Shown here: piece by piece, positions 43,310 to 50,909 of the stretch
Layout: every line of letters begins with the position of its first letter
How positions within the stretch are numbered: the stretch's first letter is position 1
Translations under genes and position numbers: made by a program
Source of the DNA: Pedobacter sp. R20-19
GTDB lineage: Bacteria; Bacteroidota; Bacteroidia; Sphingobacteriales; Sphingobacteriaceae
Assembly (NCBI RefSeq): GCF_000708265.2
Contig: NZ_JCKI01000008.1
Location: forward strand, 1 to 64,000
Reading direction: 5' to 3'
Length of the DNA stretch: 64,000 nucleotides
Notes under the pieces: model-generated
The model's database searches: none
What the model was told of the DNA's origin: nothing
What the model saw: the letters and a program-made list of their open reading frames with translations, nothing else

Positions 43310-43663
43310 GTGCAAGAAAAATTTATAAGGGAAATATTTTATTACAAGAATTATTACCTAGACTTCTTTGAAACACTCAAGCCAGAAGTAAAGAGGAAAA
43401 TGAACTGGACTTTACAGCTCATTTCCACTATCGACAGAGTTCCGAAGAAATATTTTGACCACATGACAGGCACATCAGGAATTTTCGAAATCCGTGTAGA
43501 AGTCGGTTCAGATATATTCAGAGTGTTTTCATTTTTCGACAAAGGAAAACTAATAATCCTTTTGAATGGGTTTCAGAAGAAAACGCAGAAAACTCCAAAA
43601 AATGAATTAGAACTTGCAGAAAAGCTTAAAAAACAATATTTCGATGAAAAAGACAAACAGTAA
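43310..43663 (+). CDS. HigB/RelE-family toxin (Gp49-like, DUF891)
   Basis: 117 residues starting with GTG. The family core is IFEIRVEVGSDIFRVFSFFDKGKLIILLNGFQKKTQKTPKNELELAEKLKK. It comprises the conserved Arg-rich beta-sheet (EIRV, FRVF), the GFQKKTQKTP loop and the closing helix of ribosome-dependent mRNA interferases. It overlaps the antitoxin gene by 20 bp (toxin first, the Hig order). The operator at 43283 suggests autoregulation. Toxicity is inferred from family only. Confidence 0.88.
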   Translation: MQEKFIREIFYYKNYYLDFFETLKPEVKRKMNWTLQLISTIDRVPKKYFDHMTGTSGIFEIRVEVGSDIFRVFSFFDKGKLIILLNGFQKKTQKTPKNELELAEKLKKQYFDEKDKQ

Positions 43664-43949
43664 TCTAACTTCCTTTGCTGACCATTTAGACGAACAATAT
43701 GGCAAATCAGGAACTACGATCAGAGAAGCTTATGAAGAAGGTTTTGAAGCATTTAAATTAGGTGTTATGATTCAAGAACTTCGTAAAGAACAAGGTTTAA
43801 CACAGGAACAATTAGCCGAAAAATGTGGTACAACAAAGACTTACATTTCCAGAATTGAAAACAACGCCAGTGACATTAGACTATCAACTTTAATGCGAAT
43901 TTTTCGTGAGGGTTTAGGTAGAAATCTTAGACTTAGCGTAGATATTTAA
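43644..43949 (+). CDS. HigA-type XRE antitoxin
   Basis: 101 residues from the ATG at 43644; a longer in-frame opening from 43614 lies deeper in the toxin gene and is unlikely. The XRE helix-turn-helix is MIQELRKEQGLTQEQLAEKCGTTKTYISRIENNASDIRLSTLMRI (about residues 40-84). The N-terminal 38 residues (FADHLDEQYGKSGTTIREAYEEGFEAF) should wrap the toxin. The coupled overlap with HigB supports a type II toxin-antitoxin pair. Confidence 0.9.
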   Translation: MKKTNSNLTSFADHLDEQYGKSGTTIREAYEEGFEAFKLGVMIQELRKEQGLTQEQLAEKCGTTKTYISRIENNASDIRLSTLMRIFREGLGRNLRLSVDI

Positions 43950-44102
43950 AAATGACAAACAGCAATACCAAATCAGTGTTTTCAACTTTGATGGCCTATT
44001 GATAGGAAAGTTGACAACATGATTTAAGCTATTTATCGTGAGTGTATCGTCACCCTAATCTAGCGTCATTAAATGTAGCGTCACCCTGAATTTATTTCAG
44101 GG

Positions 44103-44339
44103 CCTATTTCAAAGATGCTTAAGCATACCGATATCAGAACAACACAGCATTACGCAAACTTCAGGAAACAAAAAATAGCCAGAAAAATGACTGTGGCAGT
44201 TGAGATCGCCGATATATATTCCACCAACAAAGTTTGCCTCAATAAGGCTTGCTTCTTTCAGTTCCTAGCCGATAACGAATTTAAAAACTTGATGTTCAAA
44301 AAGAAAAAATCTGATTGGGCTGCGTATTTTAAACCTTAA
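44103..44339 (+). pseudogene. C-terminal remnant of a tyrosine recombinase
   Basis: In frame from about 44103: PISKMLKHTDIRTTQHYANF, the box-II motif of phage-type integrases with the catalytic Tyr, followed by RKQKIARKM and about 45 unrelated-looking residues. All upstream catalytic residues (Arg, Lys, HxxR) are missing. Homology starts right where the dispersed repeat CCTGAATTTATTTCAGG ends. It is the sole sign of a former integrative element in the island. Confidence 0.8.
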
Positions 44340-44421
44340 CATGATGGATATTTTAATGAATAAGCAACATCACCGATAATCTCAAAATATTGACTATCTT
44401 CTTCTGCGATTTATTCAAAAA

Positions 44422-44634
44422 TTATCTCTTTTTTGCAGACACCAACAAATCCCTTGCTTCCATATCTAGATATAGAGCTATCTCAAATAATTTCTTAATT
44501 GAGGGTTGCGCTGAATTTGTACACCAACTGGAAACGGTTTCTGGTGCTATCTTTAAAGCATTGGCCAAATCCTTATTTGTTTTACCTTTTTCGGCTAGTA
44601 CCGCTTTGATTCGGTTATAGATTATTTTACTCAT
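44422..44634 (-). CDS. Small XRE-family DNA-binding protein
   Basis: 70 residues from the ATG at 44634 (MSKIIYNRIKAVLAEKG), essentially a bare helix-turn-helix: KTNKDLANALKIAPETVSSWCTNSAQPSIKKLFEIALYLDMEARDLL. The AT-rich upstream extension to 44673 crosses the palindrome at 44651 and is not coding. It resembles stand-alone Cro/C.-protein-like regulators carried by mobile elements. The target is probably the palindrome 17 bp upstream of its own start. Confidence 0.87.
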   Translation of the reverse strand: MSKIIYNRIKAVLAEKGKTNKDLANALKIAPETVSSWCTNSAQPSIKKLFEIALYLDMEARDLLVSAKKR

Positions 44635-44650
44635 GTCGTTTGATGTAAAA

Positions 44651-44665
44651 CAAATATAATATTTG
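44651..44665. promoter_or_regulatory. Palindrome CAAATAT-A-ATATTTG upstream of XRE gene
   Basis: A perfect dyad with 7-bp arms, 17 bp from the start codon at 44634. It also reads as an overlapping TAATATTTG promoter-like element. A likely autoregulatory operator. Confidence 0.45.
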
Positions 44666-44730
44666 AAAAACAATCGAATTCACTACTTAATGAATGCATT
44701 TAGTAAATATAAAATGTTTTTAATAACAAT

Positions 44731-44955
44731 TCACTCAGGAAAAAACTCCCTCATGGAACACCCTAAAATTTCTGCAATCTTTTTTAAGTGATTGATATTA
44801 TATTTATCGTCTGTCTTAGAACGTTCAACGTTTCCAACAAATTTAGGATTAAGATCAATGGCAACAGACAATACTGCTTGAGTTAATCCAGCTTGAATCC
44901 TCTTCTCTCTAACCCTATCAATAACATATTGTTCTATCTCGGTAAGCTTACCCAT
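44731..44955 (-). CDS. Small XRE-family DNA-binding protein
   Basis: 74 residues: MGKLTEIEQYVIDRVREKRIQAGLTQAVLSVAIDLNPKFVGNVERSKTDDKYNINHLKKIAEILGC, then MREFFPE. This is a compact SinR/C.-protein type HTH with the FFPE ending often seen in restriction-modification controllers and in Bacteroidota mobile elements. It is transcribed away from the structured region at 45064. A perfect 12-bp palindrome lies 38 bp upstream. Confidence 0.88.
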   Translation of the reverse strand: MGKLTEIEQYVIDRVREKRIQAGLTQAVLSVAIDLNPKFVGNVERSKTDDKYNINHLKKIAEILGCSMREFFPE

Positions 44956-44993
44956 ACACAGGCTAAGTAAGGAATAAATAAAAATTATTTACC

Positions 44994-45005
44994 GTGCTAT
45001 AGCAC
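44994..45005. promoter_or_regulatory. Palindrome GTGCTATAGCAC
   Basis: A perfect 12-bp dyad, 38 bp upstream of the XRE gene starting at 44955. A candidate operator. Confidence 0.4.
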
Positions 45006-45063
45006 TCTTTTGCGTTTTTTATTTATATTCGTATAAAGAAAATAAGAATAACAATTTTTAAGA

Positions 45064-45233
45064 GTCTTGCGGTTACAAAATCTGAAGCCGTCAACGCAAG
45101 ACAGCAGAAAAACACCATATCTATGGCTGGATGTGCTATATTTGTATATCCGCATAGGTGTGGGATCTGCTGTAAATCCATGTTGACGTAAGGCTTCAGA
45201 AACTTTTTATGTAACCATGGTTGGCAGATCCCA
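45064..45233 (+). other. Structured region with nested and competing inverted repeats (candidate RNA or operator array)
   Basis: Four groups of perfect arms occur in 170 bp. (a) GTCTTGCG 45064 / CGCAAGAC 45095. (b) GGTTACA 45071, TCTGAAGCC 45081 and GTCAAC 45090 pair in order with GTTGAC 45182, GGCTTCAGA 45192 and TGTAACC 45210. (c) ACAGCAGA 45101 and ACACC 45112 pair with GGTGT 45157 and TCTGCTGT 45166. (d) TGGGATCTGC 45161 / GCAGATCCCA 45224. Stems a and b exclude each other, as do c and d. A TATATTTG promoter-like element lies inside at 45137-45144. The region occupies most of the 323-bp gap before the HEPN gene. Confidence 0.6.
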
Positions 45234-45278
45234 TATTTATGTTTCTGTTCATCCTGAGACTCATTTAATAGAATTAAA

Positions 45279-46178
45279 ATGAGATCAATGGAATCATCAA
45301 AATTATCACCAGAAGCCGAACACGCTGTCTATTTCAGGGAGTTTATCCAACAGCTCGCACAGAAGTTTGAACCACTCCAGATCTTCAGCTTTTCGCAGAA
45401 CAGCTACACCCATCATTCACAAGGATGCTTTAATAACAATCAAAGCTATTTTAAATGTAACCATTGCCTGTTGGTAGTTACCGAAACGGCAACCCGAGTT
45501 GATTATGAGATGCAAGATTTTGCCAACAGCTATGATCAGCATGGAACAATCACCATAATCTGCCACGGCAGGCAATCTGTTATGGATGCAGTACAGCAAA
45601 ACAGCCGCTTTTTTATCAGCGTGCTTACCTATGGCAAACAACTCTACAGTAAAAATGGACTGCTAAACAACGATCCAATTTCTACGTTTATACCCACCAA
45701 GGGCGCAATCAAAGCAATAAAACATTATAATCATCGCATACCACTGGCAGATGGCTTTCTGATGTGCGCATCAAAATGTTTGGAGAAAGAACAATTCGAG
45801 ATTTGTGCCTTTATGCTCCATCAAGCCGTAGAACAAGCATGTATCTGTTTGGTGAGGGTTCACATTGCCTACCGTTCCGAATTTCATAACCTTTACCGCC
45901 TGCTCCGTCTGTGTATTTGCTTTTCCGAGCGGCCCTTTCAACTTTTCCTATCTACTCCAGAAGATGAAAGGCTGTTTGAAATAATGGCAAAAAGTTATGC
46001 TGGTTCACGTTATAAAGATGATTTTACAGTTTCCCGCCAAGATGCGGCGCATCTTTATCAACGCGTGGCATCCTTTCTTTTGTTGGCAAAGGCCATGTGC
46101 AACGAAAAAATAGAACGGCTTGCCAAATCGGCATCAGATGATGCCATCTTAAAAAACGCCGATCAGGTACAGATCTAA
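45279..46178 (+). CDS. Degraded nucleotidyltransferase-HEPN fusion protein
   Basis: 299 residues. The N-terminal part (about 15-125) follows the MNT nucleotidyltransferase strand order (FEPLQIFSFSQNS, then CNHCLLVVT), but the GS and DxD catalytic residues are lost. The C-terminal HEPN domain (about 145-285) has AIKHYNHRIPLADGFLMCASKCLEKEQFEICAFMLHQAVEQACICLV, then SEFHNLYRLLRL and YAGSRYKDDF. The HEPN RNase motif (R-x4-6-H) is not clear: R-x3-H is present (RSEFH). Separate MNT and HEPN proteins form type VII toxin-antitoxin pairs; here they are fused. It follows the structured region directly. Confidence 0.8.
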   Translation: MRSMESSKLSPEAEHAVYFREFIQQLAQKFEPLQIFSFSQNSYTHHSQGCFNNNQSYFKCNHCLLVVTETATRVDYEMQDFANSYDQHGTITIICHGRQSVMDAVQQNSRFFISVLTYGKQLYSKNGLLNNDPISTFIPTKGAIKAIKHYNHRIPLADGFLMCASKCLEKEQFEICAFMLHQAVEQACICLVRVHIAYRSEFHNLYRLLRLCICFSERPFQLFLSTPEDERLFEIMAKSYAGSRYKDDFTVSRQDAAHLYQRVASFLLLAKAMCNEKIERLAKSASDDAILKNADQVQI

Positions 46179-46292
46179 AAAATATTGTAACCAGCATGTA
46201 AGACTATAAAACCATCATGAGCAAACGCTAGCAAACAGAAATGAATATTGCTCATGATAGCTTCATTACCGATAAAAACAAATTATATACCA

Positions 46293-46880
46293 ATGAAAAA
46301 GCAAACAACAACTACATCAAATAACAGGATCGTTTATCTTAACCATGATGAAACAACAGAACCAATAAAAGTAATACACGATTTTTTTACTCACTCCAGG
46401 TTGCCCAATCATTTAAAAATGCTAAAACGCTGGCGAAACGATGCCGCGTTTGAATCACAAGAATCAAAAAAATGTAGCCCAGAGTTCCTTGTTTATAACT
46501 ACGAACTTACCCTAAAGCTAATAGAGGCCGCCTGGCTCTTAAAGAAACACAAACTTGGCAAACTTAACTTTGATAACAAACAGGAAATTGATATTGCAAA
46601 ATGCTACATTAAAACAGAAAAGAAGAAGCTACAAAACTATCCTAAAAACCTAACCACTCGGGAGATTGTAAAGCCTTCGGTTGTATTAAAGAAAATGTTC
46701 AGGATTTATAAACTAGATGGGTATAAAAAAATCCTGAACATATGGCTTCACGATGCGCTGAGTACCTCCTTTATGGAAGAAAGCCTTTCCAAATCTGAAG
46801 TAATTAAAGTTTACGAACAATTAATTAAACTGTTCGAGGCCACGTGGCTAATCAGCGAGCGTATAAAAGATGACAATTAA
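46293..46880 (+). CDS. Two-module helical protein of unknown function (RteC-like context)
   Basis: 195 residues from the ATG at 46293 (an ATG at 46248 is less likely). Two copies of one ~60-residue module are visible. The first runs FFTHSRLPNHLKMLKRWRNDA to NYELTLKLIEAAWLLKK; the second runs FRIYKLDGYKKILNIWLHDA to VYEQLIKLFEATWLISE. The shared pattern is L..hLKhLp.W..DA, ESxS-K, then Y-xLhKLhEAxWLI. The protein is basic, fitting nucleic-acid or protein binding. The element setting recalls RteC-type regulators of conjugative transposons, but I cannot confirm kinship. It lies 114 bp after the HEPN gene on the same strand. Confidence 0.7.
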   Translation: MKKQTTTTSNNRIVYLNHDETTEPIKVIHDFFTHSRLPNHLKMLKRWRNDAAFESQESKKCSPEFLVYNYELTLKLIEAAWLLKKHKLGKLNFDNKQEIDIAKCYIKTEKKKLQNYPKNLTTREIVKPSVVLKKMFRIYKLDGYKKILNIWLHDALSTSFMEESLSKSEVIKVYEQLIKLFEATWLISERIKDDN

Positions 46881-47006
46881 AACTTTATTTTACGTCTCCA
46901 CTGAACGAACGGCCTCACAGAAAGATTAGGCAAACGCCAAATCTTTTCCTTACACACCAGCGCAAAAACATCGAGGCTGTATGGGCTGGTTATTTATTAG
47001 ACACAT

Positions 47007-47216
47007 AAATTTTATTTCTTTAAAGTTATTTTGACCTTTTCACTAGTATGTTTTACCTTTTAGCAGGTTAATTTATACTAAAAGGAAGTTTGATTAATAT
47101 TCTTTAAACTGTAGTTTATGTTTTAACAAGTGTGCTTGTACTTATTACAACTGCATTTATACTTCTTTAAAAAGCATTTATAGTTTTTCCATTTGCTATT
47201 GTACTTCTTTAAAGAT
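47007..47216 (+). repeat. Array of ten degenerate 21-bp repeats
   Basis: Ten consecutive 21-mers align without gaps. T is invariant at columns 4, 5 and 10 and nearly so at 11. The core approximates CATTTATACTTCTTTAAAAA. The word TTCTTTAAA recurs at 47016, 47100, 47163 and 47205, spaced 84, 63 and 42 bp, all multiples of 21. Both strands are broken by stops, so it is not a coding repeat now. It fills the 445-bp gap between the two-module protein and the next HTH gene; the remainder of that gap holds a hairpin at 47240. Confidence 0.7.
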
Positions 47217-47239
47217 ATATTTATCAACTCCAATCCTGC

Positions 47240-47262
47240 ATTGCGGTTTTACAACCCGCAAT
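47240..47262. promoter_or_regulatory. Hairpin ATTGCGG/CCGCAAT upstream of HTH gene
   Basis: Perfect 7-bp arms around a 9-nt loop, 64 bp before the start at 47326. A possible operator or leader stem. Confidence 0.35.
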
Positions 47263-47325
47263 ACATATTGTCAAATCATCCCCGATAATTGAACATCCTT
47301 TTTGATCACTTAAACGGTTAACAAT

Positions 47326-47706
47326 ATGTTATTTCTAAACGTACTATCTATTTTTAGTGCCAGAGGTATCGATAGGCCCTCTACCTTTCTTATTAAAGCA
47401 GGCTTTAGCGCACATTCAGCCCATTATATTTTACATGGCAAAACCCGCTCCATCAGGTTAGATCATATCGAAAGCCTATGCAAGCTACTCATCTGCGAAC
47501 CCAGCGATCTTTTTACCTGGAAGCCAGATCAAAATGAAAACCTTCCGGCATCACAACCCATCACAAAACTCAGAAAACACGAAACACAACAAAGTATTCA
47601 AAACCTCATTACAGATATGCCCTTTAAACAAATCAAAGAAATTGCAGCCGTAATTAAAGAAAAGAAAGAAGAAGCCATTACCCTTAAAACAAAAAATGAG
47701 GCTTAA
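47326..47706 (+). CDS. XRE/Cro-type DNA-binding protein
   Basis: 126 residues. The N-terminal HTH of the HTH_26 type is IDRPSTFLIKAGFSAHSAHYILHGKTRSIRLDHIESLCKLLICEPSDLFTW (residues 14-65). The C-terminal half is helical and Lys/Glu-rich (FKQIKEIAAVIKEKKEEA), with a coiled-coil tendency. It follows the 21-bp repeat array and hairpin, which are candidate binding sites. Its stop codon lies inside the palindromic terminator at 47694-47715. It marks the right edge of the accessory island. Confidence 0.85.
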   Translation: MLFLNVLSIFSARGIDRPSTFLIKAGFSAHSAHYILHGKTRSIRLDHIESLCKLLICEPSDLFTWKPDQNENLPASQPITKLRKHETQQSIQNLITDMPFKQIKEIAAVIKEKKEEAITLKTKNEA

Positions 47707-47715
47707 GCCTCATTT
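47694..47715. terminator. Bidirectional terminator, 22-bp perfect palindrome
   Basis: AAATGAGGCTT-AAGCCTCATTT spans the stop codon of the HTH gene and the end of the convergent gene at 47725, with A-rich and T-rich flanks. Confidence 0.75.
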
Positions 47716-47724
47716 CATATCTTT

Positions 47725-48615
47725 TTAAAACTGAACCCCAATTACCCACATATTCTCCAGGTAATTAATTTTCTGACTAGCCTTATCATATTCATCCCAG
47801 CCTGTGGTATGAATGGTTTTCAAATTTGTGGTACCCACTTTAGTGGTATTCTGAAGATAAACATTTTTCCAGACATAAAATTTCAAGCCAACCTTAGCTG
47901 ATACACCATAACCGGCAACATTCCAATGGTTGTTTCTGCCAAGGCCAAATAAACGAACATCAGAACGCGGAACAATTAACCCACCGCCCAATCCGGTTTC
48001 TAAAGTTAAAGAAGTGTTTCCACCCGGCGCTACCCATATATCATCATAACGCTCCACTTCAACATTTGCATAATTAAAGCCATCTGTATGCTCAAAAGTT
48101 AACATGCTCTCTTTAACATTAATGCTTTGGCCATTGTAAGTACCCGCCAAAGCGCCTGTTGGTGTATTCTCTGGCGTAATGTTGGCACCAATATAACCGG
48201 TAACAGCCACCGTTTGCGGAATATCCATTACATACTTCATGTGGTCCCAACCAATAGAAACACTATAATTATCTTTAATGAAATAACCAACACGAATATT
48301 ATATTGAGGAACTGTAATTAAACCAGGGTTAAGGTAATCCCAGCTTAACTTAGATTGCCTGTCGTGCGCCACAACATCCTTTAAAGTAAAATCATAATTC
48401 GGTCCCTGAAACTGGATATCGCTCTTTCCATACCACGAATGGTTATACCCCCAATGAAAGTAAAAATCTCCCTTTCGAGAAGAATTTCGCTTATGTTCCG
48501 GATTAAAAATGCTTTTCGAACTTGGAGTATTGGGATTTGGGGAGTCTTGGTTCTCTTGTGCCTGCATCCGCCTTGCAAACAAGAGTGTAATAACCAATAT
48601 AAAATATTTCTTCAC
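47725..48615 (-). CDS. Outer-membrane beta-barrel protein, unknown family
   Basis: 296 residues. A signal peptide ends at RMQAQ, then come a Ser/Pro/Asn-rich linker and a barrel-like domain of alternating hydrophobic strands: GDFYFHWGYNHSWYGKSD, NIRVGYFIKDNYSVSIGWDHMKYV, and the closing YLENMWVIGVQF with terminal Phe. The strand-final aromatic and the alternating pattern support insertion in the outer membrane. No function is assigned. It is followed on the same strand, 96 bp upstream, by another barrel-like gene (48712). Confidence 0.75.
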   Translation of the reverse strand: MKKYFILVITLLFARRMQAQENQDSPNPNTPSSKSIFNPEHKRNSSRKGDFYFHWGYNHSWYGKSDIQFQGPNYDFTLKDVVAHDRQSKLSWDYLNPGLITVPQYNIRVGYFIKDNYSVSIGWDHMKYVMDIPQTVAVTGYIGANITPENTPTGALAGTYNGQSINVKESMLTFEHTDGFNYANVEVERYDDIWVAPGGNTSLTLETGLGGGLIVPRSDVRLFGLGRNNHWNVAGYGVSAKVGLKFYVWKNVYLQNTTKVGTTNLKTIHTTGWDEYDKASQKINYLENMWVIGVQF

Positions 48616-48711
48616 GCCACAAATTGAGCAAAAAGGAATTTAATTTACAATAATTTTAACACATCGATATTACCAATTTATAAAAAATGACTTTAAGATA
48701 TTAAAATCAAA

Positions 48712-49419
48712 TTAGAATCTGGTGTACACAGCCAGCTGGATAATATTGTTGTTGGTATGATTACTTATATTTTTCACAGCCTGATTCATATATCCCACTT
48801 CAAGATCTATTTTTTTAGAAAAACGGTACCCGGTGGCCAGATAAAGTCTGTTCTGATCAAAAAAACTGTTATTGAGCTGATGTTTGTTTTGGATATTTAA
48901 GAAAATTTCGTTTTGCAATGCCACAAATACCCCATTTGTAAAGGCTGCTTCTGTTTTTTTAATGGGTTGGATGAACCTAAAAAAATAACGGAATCGCTGT
49001 GAAAATACATCATCATCATTCGCCCGACCTATAAAACGCTGTTCTAACCTGAACCTATGACTGGCATAGATGGATTTTAATCTGTGGTTAAAAATATACT
49101 GTTCAAAAATGCGATGTTCATGTAAGAAATTATTTGAATTCCCATTAAGTCGATTTTGGGTGGTTTGCCATAAATAACCTAGCGCAACATTATTTTGATC
49201 GTTAATAAAATATTGAATTGCAGGTCGTACCAGTGTATTTCTTACATTACTCCAATCATCCACCGAGCGCACTTGAAGGTCAAACTGTAAGCCCCATTTA
49301 TCATTAAACTTTGTATTGTTTAAAAACATGAACCAACCTGTATTCTGATGCTGCGTTTGTGCCGAAAGTTTTCCGTTTAGAATAAAGAGTAGAAAGGAAA
49401 ATAATAAAAAGTTTCTCAT
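48712..49419 (-). CDS. DUF2490 domain-containing protein
   Basis: 235 residues with a signal peptide ending KLSAQ. The domain starts NTGWFMFLNNTKFNDKWGLQFDLQVRS, the DUF2490 signature, and runs through HEHRIFEQYIF and FRLEQRFIGR to a C-terminal strand ending AVYTRF. It is predicted to be a 12-16-strand outer-membrane barrel. The function is unknown; related proteins are often called 'putative porin'. It is separated by 240 bp, without visible features, from divergent fabV. Confidence 0.87.
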   Translation of the reverse strand: MRNFLLFSFLLFILNGKLSAQTQHQNTGWFMFLNNTKFNDKWGLQFDLQVRSVDDWSNVRNTLVRPAIQYFINDQNNVALGYLWQTTQNRLNGNSNNFLHEHRIFEQYIFNHRLKSIYASHRFRLEQRFIGRANDDDVFSQRFRYFFRFIQPIKKTEAAFTNGVFVALQNEIFLNIQNKHQLNNSFFDQNRLYLATGYRFSKKIDLEVGYMNQAVKNISNHTNNNIIQLAVYTRF

Positions 49420-49659
49420 GAATGATAGATGTGCATTGTGATGACTTAATAAAAGGTGTAAAGCTAAGCAGTTTACCTTAAATTAATTTAACTAAAATTT
49501 CGAATTAGTTTTGGGTTATACAATTGCTTTATTTGAATTTCATTTAATGTTACGCAATTAAAAATTTATCTTCGTTGAAGAATGAGGACATCGATATTAG
49601 CATAATTCCTAAGATTGATCCTTTTTTTAAGCATTACTAAAACGTAAAATAAGAGCAAA

Positions 49660-50853
49660 ATGATTATTGAACCAAGAATGAGGGGCTTTATTTGTTTAAC
49701 TGCACATCCTGAAGGTTGTGCACAAAACGTAAAGAATCAAATTGAATATGTGAAATCTAAAGGTGCCATCAATGGCCCAAAAAAAGTATTGGTAATTGGC
49801 GCATCTACAGGTTTTGGTCTGGCTTCACGCATTACCTCAGCCTACGGATCTAATGCGGCTACGATTGGTGTATTTTTTGAAAAGGCACCAGCAGCAGGTA
49901 AAACTGCTTCGCCAGGATGGTATAACACGGCAGCATTTGAAAAGGAAGCACATGCAGCAGGTTTATATGCCAAAAGCATTAACGGTGATGCATTTTCAAA
50001 AGAAATTAAGCAAAAAACCATCGATTTAATTAAAGCAGATTTGGGTCAGGTTGATTTAGTGATCTATAGCCTTGCTTCTCCTCTAAGAAAACACCCTGAA
50101 ACGGAGGTTTTACACCGCTCTACTTTAAAGCCAATTGGTAGTACTTACACCAATAAAACAGTTGATTTCCATACAGGCAATGTAACTGATATTTCCATAG
50201 AACCAGCAACCGAAGAAGATATTACCAACACGGTGGCGGTAATGGGTGGTGAAGACTGGACCATGTGGATTGATGCCTTAAAAGCAGAGAACCTATTGGC
50301 TGAAGGCGCTACAACAGTTGCTTATTCATATATCGGCCCTGCTTTAACTGAGCCGGTTTATCGTAAAGGAACTATCGGCAAGGCTAAAGATGATTTAGAA
50401 GCTACTGCATTTAAGATTGGTGATCAATTGAAAGATATTAATGGTAAAGCTTTCGTTTCTGTAAATAAAGCCTTGGTAACACAGGCGAGTTCAGCAATTC
50501 CTGTAATTCCGCTTTATATTTCTTTATTGTATAAAATTATGAAAGAGGAAGGTATACATGAAGGAACAATAGAGCAAATTCAACGATTGTATGCAGAAAG
50601 ATTGTATACAGGTGCTGAAGTTCCGGTTGATGAAAAAGGAAGAATCAGAATTGATGATTTAGAGATGCGTGAAGATGTTCAGGCTAAAGTTGCGAAGCTT
50701 TGGGATGAAGCTACAACTGAAACCTTACCTACATTAGGAGATTTACCGGGCTATCGTTCTGATTTTTTAAGCCTTTTCGGTTTTGAGGTCGATCAGGTTG
50801 ATTATCAAAAAGACACCAATGAAATGGTTAAAATTGACGGATTGGTAGAATAA
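49660..50853 (+). CDS. fabV: Enoyl-[acyl-carrier-protein] reductase, FabV type
   Basis: 397 residues, the usual FabV size and larger than FabI. It begins MIIEPRMRGFICLTAHPEGC, diagnostic of the family. The NAD(P) motif is VLVIGASTGFGLASR, and the catalytic Tyr234-x8-Lys243 pair lies in VYRKGTIGKAK. It reduces trans-2-enoyl-ACP (or CoA) in the last step of fatty-acid elongation. FabV enzymes are typically less sensitive to triclosan than FabI. It is monocistronic; a hairpin follows at 50910. Confidence 0.96.
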   Translation: MIIEPRMRGFICLTAHPEGCAQNVKNQIEYVKSKGAINGPKKVLVIGASTGFGLASRITSAYGSNAATIGVFFEKAPAAGKTASPGWYNTAAFEKEAHAAGLYAKSINGDAFSKEIKQKTIDLIKADLGQVDLVIYSLASPLRKHPETEVLHRSTLKPIGSTYTNKTVDFHTGNVTDISIEPATEEDITNTVAVMGGEDWTMWIDALKAENLLAEGATTVAYSYIGPALTEPVYRKGTIGKAKDDLEATAFKIGDQLKDINGKAFVSVNKALVTQASSAIPVIPLYISLLYKIMKEEGIHEGTIEQIQRLYAERLYTGAEVPVDEKGRIRIDDLEMREDVQAKVAKLWDEATTETLPTLGDLPGYRSDFLSLFGFEVDQVDYQKDTNEMVKIDGLVE

Positions 50854-50909
50854 TAAACATTCTACATCTCTACTGAGGTAGAAGCGATTATATATCATGA
50901 ATAATATCT

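Noticed and set aside
47007..47216. Possible CRISPR array
   Set aside because: The 21-bp units are degenerate, contiguous and without spacers. No cas genes are present.
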